A stretch of DNA of 8,431 nt. Source: CAYWLI01 sp964519535. Lineage in GTDB: Bacteria > Desulfobacterota > B13-G15 > RBG-16-54-18. A model generated the notes under the pieces. That model was given only the letters and a program-made list of their open reading frames with translations, had not been told where the DNA came from and ran no database searches. Every line of letters starts with the position of its first letter. Within the stretch, counting starts at the first letter, position 1. Both the position numbers and the translations under genes were made by a program. Where the stretch lies: positions 1 to 8,431 of the forward strand of contig CAZFIR010000048.1 of NCBI GenBank assembly GCA_964519535.1, written 5' to 3'. Positions 1 to 5,128 of this stretch are shown piece by piece.

Positions 1-25
1 GCTCCGCAAGCACGGCAAAGACACG

Positions 26-113
26 CCCCTGTAGCGGCACGCGTGCCGCTTGTTGGCATCCTCGCGTAGAGAGAGGCATCGCCGTCTTCTCAGCAAGCGT
101 GCCGCTACAGGGG
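26..113. repeat. REP-like cluster of GC-rich palindromes
   Basis: The 17-base arm at 26-42 (CCCCTGTAGCGGCACGC) is perfectly complementary to 97-113. Inside this, 34-49 is itself a perfect 16-base palindrome (GCGGCACGCGTGCCGC), and GCGTGCCGCT occurs as a direct repeat at 41-50 and 97-106. The left half can therefore fold on itself or pair with the distant right arm. This architecture, extragenic and GC-rich with alternative pairing, is typical of REP/BIME-type repeats. No gene is visible in positions 1-236. The repeat differs in sequence from the GGGGTCGAATC family seen in the rest of the window, so two repeat families appear to be present. Confidence 0.6.
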
Positions 114-207
114 GCTTGAGCGTTTCACGGCCAGACGCAGGGGATATTGGGGATGTTGATCCTTAGGATGCATAACTTCTCTATCGAAATTGAGTCGATT
201 CTAACAG

Positions 208-229
208 GAGAAAAGCTCTCTGAGAGCCA
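208..229 (-). terminator. weak intrinsic-terminator-like hairpin, minus strand
   Basis: Read on the minus strand, GCTCT-CAG-AGAGC (227 down to 215) is a 5-bp hairpin followed at once by TTTT (214-211). It begins about ten bases beyond the TAG stop of the minus-strand small exported protein (237-239), the expected place for its terminator. The stem is short and the U tract has only four bases, so efficiency would be modest. Confidence 0.35.
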
Positions 230-233
230 ACGT

Positions 234-292
234 CCCCTACTTCCAGGGGCACCACCGCTTTTTTTTATTTGGAGCAAATAAGGTGGTAGGGG
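234..292. repeat. 59-base imperfect inverted repeat
   Basis: CCCCTAC (234-240) is the exact complement of GTAGGGG (286-292). Further in, CACC (250-253) can pair with GGTG (282-285), and TTATTT (265-270) with AAATAA (276-281) around a GGAGC loop, leaving asymmetric bulges that include the T8 run. It covers the stop and last codons of the minus-strand small protein, so it could be a bulged RNA hairpin at that gene's 3' end, or the relic of a small palindromic element. Confidence 0.35.
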
Positions 293-587
293 TAAATAAT
301 TGACGAATAAAGATGTGATCCTTGTGATGCGGTACAGGCGGCAATTTCCAGCCCCGATTATCAGCAACTGGGAAAGATGCCATGTCAACAAAATAGACCT
401 GACCCTCCTCTGCTCTACCTATAACTGTGATCTTTGCTATATCTGCTGCTGTGCTGGCGCAGGACATGACGAGAAAAACAGTGACGGTTACAAGCAATGC
501 GACAGCCGAGGAGTGTCTGTTTCCTTTTTCTACAATAACAAAGTGTGGTTTGTTCAGTATCTCACTATCAGGAGGTAAGCTATGCAA
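237..587 (-). CDS. small exported protein of unknown function (start uncertain, possibly decayed)
   Basis: The minus-strand frame encodes up to 116 residues. A positive patch (KGNRHSS) is followed by a hydrophobic run (AVALLVTVTVFLVMSC) and then a mature part with a strand-like ITVIGRAEEGQVYFVDM segment. VMSC could be a lipobox, or cleavage could follow ASTAA. The only start codons upstream of the signal-like segment are TTG at 587, which overlaps the divergent gene, and TTG at 497, which removes the positive residues. Neither has a ribosome binding site. The C-terminal part crosses an A8 run (259-266 on the plus strand), a frameshift-prone spot. The signal-like segment and the hairpin after the stop argue for a real gene. 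The missing start argues for a remnant or an uncertain annotation. I do not recognise the family. Confidence 0.38.
   Translation of the reverse strand: MHSLPPDSEILNKPHFVIVEKGNRHSSAVALLVTVTVFLVMSCASTAADIAKITVIGRAEEGQVYFVDMASFPVADNRGWKLPPVPHHKDHIFIRQLFTPTTLFAPNKKKRWCPWK
571..575 (+). promoter_or_regulatory. strong ribosome binding site for the 324-aa exported protein
   Basis: GGAGG within TCAGGAGGTAAGCT lies six bases before ATG 582. It selects ATG 582 over the in-frame ATG at 594, and it shows that the start of the opposing minus-strand frame overlaps this gene's leader. Confidence 0.75.
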
Positions 588-1556
588 TTACATATGATAA
601 ATCCGCGTGTATTTTTAAGAAACAACCGTCTCATCGCTTTATGTGCGGCAACCTTTATTTGCATTTTTCTTATGACGCCCTGTGTCGGGATAAGTTCCGA
701 CCCTAACGCCCGTATAAGCGACCACAGTGGAGCAGAGGTGGCTGGTGGCAATGATACCGCTAAGGACGGCACCGGACCCACTATGATAATGAGTTATAAT
801 AAAGAGAAATTTGTAAAAAACCCTATAGCCTCTTTTGCGTATTTTGTTGCGCTGATAGCTCCGACACGTGTTGACAATATATCAAGTGTCAATAATGAGC
901 AGCATGTAGCTATAATCTCACATAAGATAATAGTTGATCCAAAATCCTTTCTTGTGGCATGCGAATTTGAAATATTGGGAAGTGGTTTTCATATGAACAC
1001 ATTTGATTCCGCGGGGATGATTGCGGCACAGACCGATGAATTGAAAAAAGGAGAGACAATAACAAAAATGCTTGATTATATCAAGTTTGAAGGAGATGGT
1101 TTCGGTCTTATTGAGGTCAAAGGAACGATAACCGGTTCAACGAGGATTGTTACCAAGGTGGATATTCAGTTCAATGCAAGAGGCCACGAAAGCCCCGTAA
1201 CCATTGGTCTTTATGATATTAAACCGAAAGATGGAGAATATAACTACGAAAACAGATCGAATAAGGTAGTTGCTCGGGTGAATACGCTATCATTCAAAAA
1301 AACAACAGAGACCCCACGCATGGGCATAAAAGTGGCGTCTATCAGTGCTACAGCTGCGTCTCAGGGTTTCTTCAGCGGCCTCAAGGCGGCGATAGCCAAT
1401 TTGTTTATAAAGCCCACGAAGGTGGATAAACTCGGCAATACTACGATGTTTGAATTTGGATATGCATTACTTCAAAAAAAACCAACGTTCACTTTTCCCA
1501 AAGCCAAAAATATCAAGGAAATCAAGATAGTAGCAATAGATCATATACAAAAATAA
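582..1556 (+). CDS. exported protein of unknown function, 324 aa
   Basis: The start is well supported: GGAGG (571-575) sits six bases before ATG 582. The N-terminus carries several basic residues (PRVFLRNNR) and a hydrophobic stretch around residues 17-32 (LIALCAATFICIFLM). Cleavage is plausible near residue 36, before a polar, Ser/Asp/Gly-rich linker, so the protein should be periplasmic or surface exposed. The mature part alternates short hydrophobic and polar residues with many Val/Ile/Thr, for example VKGTITGSTRIVTKVDIQFNA at about 180-200, suggesting beta-rich folding. Around 255-275 there is an Ala/Ser-rich, possibly helical segment. I recognise no catalytic motif or family. Its codons are clearly AT-richer than those of glpK downstream, which could mean a separate origin. 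A GGGGTCGAATC repeat begins 15 bases after the stop. Confidence 0.8.
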   Translation: MQLHMINPRVFLRNNRLIALCAATFICIFLMTPCVGISSDPNARISDHSGAEVAGGNDTAKDGTGPTMIMSYNKEKFVKNPIASFAYFVALIAPTRVDNISSVNNEQHVAIISHKIIVDPKSFLVACEFEILGSGFHMNTFDSAGMIAAQTDELKKGETITKMLDYIKFEGDGFGLIEVKGTITGSTRIVTKVDIQFNARGHESPVTIGLYDIKPKDGEYNYENRSNKVVARVNTLSFKKTTETPRMGIKVASISATAASQGFFSGLKAAIANLFIKPTKVDKLGNTTMFEFGYALLQKKPTFTFPKAKNIKEIKIVAIDHIQK

Positions 1557-1570
1557 GATGAAGTAATGAA

Positions 1571-1612
1571 TGGGGTCGAATCTTCATTATCCGTAATTGG
1601 AGGTTAAATCAA
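1571..1612 (+). repeat. GGGGTCGAATC repeat, copy A
   Basis: The left 17 bases (GGGGTCGAATCTTCATT, from 1572) match the family core exactly. The following bases (CCGTAATTGGAGGTTAA) are a degenerate version of the internal CGATATGGGATTAAC block. The copy starts 15 bases after the stop of the 324-aa exported protein. TAATGAA (1564-1570) and TTCATTA (1583-1589) flank the GGGG core as a 7-bp inverted repeat, so the core would lie in a 12-base loop in RNA. Confidence 0.7.
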
Positions 1613-1624
1613 GGCTTGATTTTT
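1606..1624 (+). terminator. AT-rich hairpin with T tract
   Basis: AAATCAA (1606-1612), loop GGC, TTGATTT (1616-1622) forms a perfect 7-bp stem whose 3' side runs into a T5 tract (1620-1624). It lies 50 bases after the stop of the 324-aa exported protein and before the PEBP gene. With one G-C pair in the stem it would be a weak intrinsic terminator at best. Confidence 0.35.
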
Positions 1625-1671
1625 CATAATTTCGCGATATCGTTATAAATACCACCATGGGAGTAATACAG

Positions 1672-2199
1672 ATGGGCCATAGATTAATAGCGATACCGTT
1701 CATGGTGATTCTTTTACTTTTTTCCCAAGCATCAGGTAAGGAGGTGAGTGCGATGTCTGCGTTAAAAATAACAAGTCCCGCTTTTCAAAATAACGGCTCT
1801 ATCCCCAGGCAGTACACCTGCGATGGAAAGGATATGAGCCCTCCCTTCGTGATCGAAAATTGCCCCCAGGGAACACGGTCCATCGCCCTAATCTTGGACG
1901 ACCCCGATGCGTCAATCGGGATATGGGTCCACTGGGTCCTCTGGAATATCGACCCGAACGTGAAAGAGATCGCGGAAAATGCCGTTCCGCAGGGGGCCGT
2001 AGAGGGGATGAATGATTTTAAAAGACACCGGTATGGAGGGCCATGTCCGCCGTCCGGTACCCACCGGTACTTCTTCAAGGTATACGCCCTGGACACCATG
2101 CTCGACATAAGCCCGAATTCGCAAAAATCGGACCTTGAAAAGGCCATGAAGGGGCACATCCTTGCCGAAGGTCAGATCATAGGATTGTATAAAAGGTGA
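1672..2199 (+). CDS. PEBP / YbhB-YbcL (Raf-kinase-inhibitor-like) family protein, probably exported
   Basis: The protein has the hallmarks of the phosphatidylethanolamine-binding-protein family: IPRQYTCDGKDMSPP near the start, LILDDPDAS, then HWVLWNID, and GGPCPPSGTHRYFFKVYALD. Together these form the small anion/ligand pocket known in the family. Bacterial members are mostly uncharacterised. Counting from 1672 it has 175 residues, with an N-terminal signal-like segment (RLIAIPFMVILLLFSQASG). ATG 1672 has GGGAG (1659-1663) eight bases upstream. The in-frame ATG at 1657 has no ribosome binding site. A third in-frame ATG at 1753 is preceded by a very strong Shine-Dalgarno sequence and would give a 148-residue protein without the signal, close to the usual cytosolic YbhB size. 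The family call is secure; start and location are not. Confidence 0.9.
   Translation: MGHRLIAIPFMVILLLFSQASGKEVSAMSALKITSPAFQNNGSIPRQYTCDGKDMSPPFVIENCPQGTRSIALILDDPDASIGIWVHWVLWNIDPNVKEIAENAVPQGAVEGMNDFKRHRYGGPCPPSGTHRYFFKVYALDTMLDISPNSQKSDLEKAMKGHILAEGQIIGLYKR
1737..1747 (+). promoter_or_regulatory. internal, near-perfect Shine-Dalgarno sequence before ATG 1753
   Basis: TAAGGAGGTGA lies inside the predicted signal-peptide region of the PEBP gene and matches the full complement of the usual 16S rRNA 3' end. GGAGG (1740-1744) is eight bases from an in-frame ATG at 1753. The site is stronger than that of the upstream start at 1672, so it could drive a cytoplasmic 148-residue form beginning MSALKITSPAF. 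Confidence 0.6.
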
Positions 2200-2229
2200 T
2201 AGCCGGCCCTAATTCCCGAAAAAAAGAAT

Positions 2230-2292
2230 CGGGTCGAATCTTCATACTTCACAATCCGGGATTAACGACATAACCACCCTCTCTAGGGGACT
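2230..2292 (+). repeat. GGGGTCGAATC repeat, copy B (near full length)
   Basis: GGGTCGAATCTTCAT (2231-2245) is followed by GGGATTAACGACATAACCAC (2258-2277) and then CCTCTCTAGGGGAC, giving all three blocks of the family in order. It starts 31 bases after the PEBP stop and ends about 35 bases before glpK. CCCGA (2215-2219) and TCGGG (2229-2233) could pair across an A-rich loop at its left end. Confidence 0.7.
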
Positions 2293-2328
2293 CAGTACCT
2301 CCCCCACAGAAAGCCGAGACGCACAGCG

Positions 2329-3840
2329 ATGAGTGACGGATGCATCGTGGCTATTGACCAGGGAACAACGGGGTCCACGGTCCTGGTAGTGGATCGCACA
2401 TCCTCGATCCGCGGCCAGGCCTACTCGGAATTCACCCAGCACTTCCCCAAGCCCGGATGGGTCGAGCATGACGCAGAAGAGCTGTGGCGCATCACAAAAG
2501 GCGTCGTCGAAGCCGCCCTGCGAGATGCGGGAATCGCTCCGGAGAACGTTGAGGCCATCGGAATCACCAATCAGCGGGAGACCTCGCTGCTGTGGCATCG
2601 GGCGGATGGCAGACCGGTTGCCCGTGCCATCGTCTGGCAGGACCGCAGGACCGCCTCGCTGTGCGACGAGCTGAAGCGGGAGGGCCTTGAGCCGGCCTGG
2701 CAGGAGAAGACCGGCCTGCTCATCGATCCCTATTTCTCGGCAACAAAGGTCCGCTGGTTGCTGGACCACATCGACGGCCTCCCCGCACGGTGTGCCGACG
2801 GGGAGATCGCCTTCGCCACCATCGATTCATGGCTCCTCTGGCAGCTTACCGGCGGCGCCTGCCACGCCACCGACTACTCCAACGCGTCCCGCACCCTGCT
2901 CTACAACATCCGCGAGCTCGACTGGGACGGCGAGATACTGGCGCGCCTCGATATACCTCATGCCATCCTTCCCGAAGTAAAACCTTCCTCCTGCGTCTAC
3001 GGAGAAACCGATCCCCACGTATTTGTCGGGCAACGCGTACCAGTAGCCGGTATCGCCGGTGACCAGCAGGCCGCCCTGTTTGGTCAGGCCTGCTACCGCG
3101 AGGGGCTGGGCAAGAACACCTACGGCACCAGCTCCTTCCTCCTCATGAACACGGGGAATCGGCCTGTTGCCAGCCGGGAACGGCTGCTGACAACCATCAC
3201 CTGGGGGATCGGCGAGGAACCGGTAGAGTACGCGCTGGAAGGGGCCATCTTTATCACGGGCGCGGCCATTCAGTGGCTGCGAGACGGCCTGGGCATCATC
3301 TCCGATGCCGCCGAGAGCAAGGGCCTTGCCGCATCGCTCGAAGGGAACGATGACGTGTACTTCGTTCCCGCGATGGTGGGTCTGGGCGCTCCTTATTGGG
3401 ACGCCTACGCACGGGGCACTATCGTGGGGATCACGCGAGGGACAACCCGCGCGCACCTTGCACGTGCCGCGCTGGAGAGCATCTGCTATCAGACGCGCGA
3501 CGTGGTCGAGGCCATGCGGCGTAAATCGGGCATCGATCTCAGGAAGCTTCGTGCCGACGGCATGGCGGCGGAAAATGAGTTTCTCATGCAATTTCAAAGC
3601 GACCTGCTCGGTGTCCCGGTTGAGGTGCCCGCAGTCACCCAGACCACTGCCCTCGGCGCCGCATACCTTGCCGGTCTGGCTATCGGTTTTTGGCAGAATA
3701 AGGAAGAACTCGCTGCCAAATGGCAGGCGGCCCGCCGCTACGAGCCCCGCATGGCAATCGCCGAACGCGACCGTCTCTATGCCCGGTGGCAACAGGCGGT
3801 GGAACGCTCCCGGGGATGGGCCAGGACTGAGGCGCCATAG
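2329..3840 (+). CDS. glpK: glycerol kinase
   Basis: This FGGY-family kinase transfers phosphate from ATP to glycerol, giving sn-glycerol 3-phosphate in the cytoplasm. At 503 residues it is full length and lines up with E. coli GlpK almost without gaps. Visible motifs are DQGTTGST (10-17), NQRE (81-84, glycerol-binding Arg/Glu), DPYFSATKVRWLLDH (133-147, Tyr135), GDQQAALFGQ (244-253, catalytic Asp245), KNTYGTSSF (262-270), and GAAYLAGLAIGFWQN near the C-terminus. Two sites are odd. The normally DGGA adenine-side motif reads DGMAAEN (410-416), with Met412 at the usual second glycine. The E. coli fructose-1,6-bisphosphate loop GGKGGTR is replaced by HVFVGQR (230-236). ATG 2329 has no clear Shine-Dalgarno sequence, but no upstream in-frame start exists. 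No glpF or glpD lies beside it; a lipase-like hydrolase follows 95 bases downstream. Confidence 0.96.
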   Translation: MSDGCIVAIDQGTTGSTVLVVDRTSSIRGQAYSEFTQHFPKPGWVEHDAEELWRITKGVVEAALRDAGIAPENVEAIGITNQRETSLLWHRADGRPVARAIVWQDRRTASLCDELKREGLEPAWQEKTGLLIDPYFSATKVRWLLDHIDGLPARCADGEIAFATIDSWLLWQLTGGACHATDYSNASRTLLYNIRELDWDGEILARLDIPHAILPEVKPSSCVYGETDPHVFVGQRVPVAGIAGDQQAALFGQACYREGLGKNTYGTSSFLLMNTGNRPVASRERLLTTITWGIGEEPVEYALEGAIFITGAAIQWLRDGLGIISDAAESKGLAASLEGNDDVYFVPAMVGLGAPYWDAYARGTIVGITRGTTRAHLARAALESICYQTRDVVEAMRRKSGIDLRKLRADGMAAENEFLMQFQSDLLGVPVEVPAVTQTTALGAAYLAGLAIGFWQNKEELAAKWQAARRYEPRMAIAERDRLYARWQQAVERSRGWARTEAP

Positions 3841-3850
3841 AGAGAAGAAA

Positions 3851-3876
3851 TGGGGTATAATCACCCTTTCCAGCGG
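3851..3876 (+). repeat. GGGGTCGAATC repeat, copy C (internal-deletion remnant)
   Basis: TGGGGT (3851-3856) is followed directly by ATAATCACCCTTTCCAG, which resembles the CATAACCACTCTTTCCAG block of copy E. The copy looks like the left end joined to the internal block with about 40 bases missing. It starts 11 bases after the glpK stop and shares the purine-rich lead-in (GAGAAGAAATGGGG) seen before copy D. Confidence 0.5.
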
Positions 3877-3935
3877 ATGCACAACACCACACATCATGAT
3901 ACAATGACCTATTCGACAAAGAGAGGCGGATAGCG

Positions 3936-4775
3936 ATGAAACATAAAGAGGGATTCCTCAAGGGCGTTCGGGATGCCAGGATCTATTATCAGTGCTGGCT
4001 GCCGAAAGGTGAGCCAAAGGCCGTACTGCTGATCGTCCACGGGGTAGCCGAACACAGTGGACGGTACATGAATGTGGTCAATCACTTTGTCCCGCTGGGC
4101 TATGCCGTGTATGGCATCGACCACCTCGGGCACGGGAAATCGGACGGCACTAGGGTGTACGTAGAGCGCTTCGCGGATTATACGGCCACGCTTAAACGCT
4201 ATTTTGACATGGTACGCGATTGGCAGCCCGAAAGGCCCATCTTCTTGGTTGGGCACAGCATGGGCGGTTTGATCGGCGCGCTGTACCTGCTCGATCACCA
4301 GGCCGAGCTCACCGGTGCGGTCCTTTCCGCACCGGCTGTCAAGGTGGCCGGGGGCATCTCACCCGCTGTAATCTTTATAGGCAAGGTGCTTTCAGCCGCG
4401 CTACCCAAGTTCGGAGTGATGGGGTTGGAGACAGACGGTGTGTCCAGGGACCCCGCGGTAGTCAAGGCATATCGTAACGATCCCTTGGTATGCACGGGAA
4501 AAATGACTGCCCGATGGGGCGCCGAATTTCTCAAGGCCATGCAGCGAATTACCGCTGAGGCGGGCCGAATTACGCTGCCTCTTCTGATTCTACAGGGGGG
4601 TGCGGACAAACTGGTCGATCCTGATGGCGCCCGCATGTTGTATGCCGCAGTCAGTTCTATTGATAAGACAATCAAGATCTATGACGGCTTTTACCATGAA
4701 GTGTTTAATGAACCCGAGCATGACCAAGTGCTGCGCGACGTCGAGGCGTGGCTCGAAGCGCACCTGGGCTCCTGA
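3936..4775 (+). CDS. alpha/beta hydrolase, monoacylglycerol-lipase-like (Hydrolase_4)
   Basis: This is a 279-residue serine hydrolase of the monoglyceride lipase / lysophospholipase (PldB-like) type, predicted to release glycerol and a fatty acid from monoacylglycerol or related lysolipids. Seen directly: the oxyanion-side HGVAEHSGRY (35-44), DHLGHGKSDG (62-71), the nucleophile elbow GHSMGG with Ser108, an acid at Asp224 in LQGGADKLVDP, and a base at His254 in DGFYHEVFNEP. These complete the triad with the spacing and neighbouring residues of the monoacylglycerol lipase group. There is no signal peptide, so it should be cytoplasmic. A purine-rich GAGAGG about ten bases before ATG 3936 can serve as ribosome binding site. 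Its position next to glpK suggests use of lipid-derived glycerol, though a repeat remnant lies between them and co-transcription is not shown. Substrate is inferred. Confidence 0.88.
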   Translation: MKHKEGFLKGVRDARIYYQCWLPKGEPKAVLLIVHGVAEHSGRYMNVVNHFVPLGYAVYGIDHLGHGKSDGTRVYVERFADYTATLKRYFDMVRDWQPERPIFLVGHSMGGLIGALYLLDHQAELTGAVLSAPAVKVAGGISPAVIFIGKVLSAALPKFGVMGLETDGVSRDPAVVKAYRNDPLVCTGKMTARWGAEFLKAMQRITAEAGRITLPLLILQGGADKLVDPDGARMLYAAVSSIDKTIKIYDGFYHEVFNEPEHDQVLRDVEAWLEAHLGS

Positions 4776-4791
4776 TCCCGAGAGGAGAGAA

Positions 4792-4852
4792 ATGGGGTTG
4801 GATCTTCATTCTTGACGATAGGGAATTAACAACACGGAAGAATGAGGGGAAC
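4792..4852 (+). repeat. GGGGTCGAATC repeat, copy D
   Basis: GGGGTTGGATCTTCATTC (from 4794) continues as TTGACGATAGGGAATTAAC, matching the family's left and middle blocks. Then AATGAGGGGAAC (4841-4852) matches the right-hand AATGGAGGGGAC of copy E. The CATAACCACTC block is missing. It starts 18 bases after the hydrolase stop. Confidence 0.65.
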
Positions 4853-4998
4853 GTTGTTCACTCTCTTTCTGCAAAAAATCACGCCATCTCCGCATACAGT
4901 AGCCTATTTATCCTTTCTTGCTATTCCTTTCCCTCCATTTCACGCCTCATAGCCCCCCCCATCATCGAACACCCTACATCATGAGGCCCATTTTGGGC

Positions 4999-5027
4999 TT
5001 GTAACACAAGGCACATTCTCCTATACT
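4999..5027 (+). promoter_or_regulatory. sigma70-type promoter for the CGAxxG protein gene
   Basis: TTGTAA (4999-5004) is separated by 17 bases from TATACT (5022-5027). That is four of six and five of six matches to the -35 and -10 consensus with optimal spacing. Transcription would start near 5034, about 95 bases before ATG 5129. Confidence 0.5.
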
Positions 5028-5043
5028 CCCTTATCAGAAAAGC

Positions 5044-5068
5044 GAGTTCTTATCCCAAACAAGAACTC
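5044..5068. promoter_or_regulatory. 8-bp perfect inverted repeat, candidate operator or leader hairpin
   Basis: GAGTTCTT (5044-5051) and AAGAACTC (5061-5068) are exact reverse complements around ATCCCAAAC. The centre lies about 20 bases downstream of the predicted transcription start. That fits a repressor operator, or an RNA stem-loop in the leader. No T tract follows, so it is not an intrinsic terminator. Confidence 0.45.
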
Positions 5069-5128
5069 TCCGGGTAAACTGACATACGATAGGCTTCTAC
5101 AATAACACTTAAGGACGTACATTCCAAA

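Larger units (their letters stand above)
4853..5128 (+). other. intergenic region carrying a promoter and inverted repeat
   Basis: Between the end of repeat copy D and the CGAxxG gene no coding sequence is evident. The first half is C/T-rich with no clear signal. GCCCA-TTT-TGGGC (4985-4997) is a short hairpin without a T tract. The second half holds a sigma70-like promoter and an inverted repeat, entered separately, and a leader of about 95 bases. Confidence 0.5.

Noticed and set aside
300..578. A 92-codon plus-strand frame before the 324-aa exported protein
   Set aside because: Cys/Tyr-rich translation without family likeness or ribosome binding site; the opposite strand has the more protein-like reading.
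2242..2769. A 175-codon minus-strand frame over the 5' part of glpK
   Set aside because: Antisense shadow of glpK and repeat copy B; no ribosome binding site or family resemblance.
2827..3897. A 356-codon open frame on the minus strand across glpK
   Set aside because: It lies opposite a fully supported GlpK with conserved motifs; long antisense frames are common in GC-rich genes, and the translation is Gly/Pro/Arg-rich without recognisable domains.
3305..3907. A 200-codon plus-strand frame overlapping the end of glpK
   Set aside because: Out-of-frame shadow, rich in Arg, Pro and Ser as expected from a shifted GC-rich coding sequence.
4985..4997. GCCCA-TTT-TGGGC as an intrinsic terminator
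   Set aside because: The stem is five base pairs with a three-base loop and no T tract follows; it also abuts the -35 box of the next promoter.
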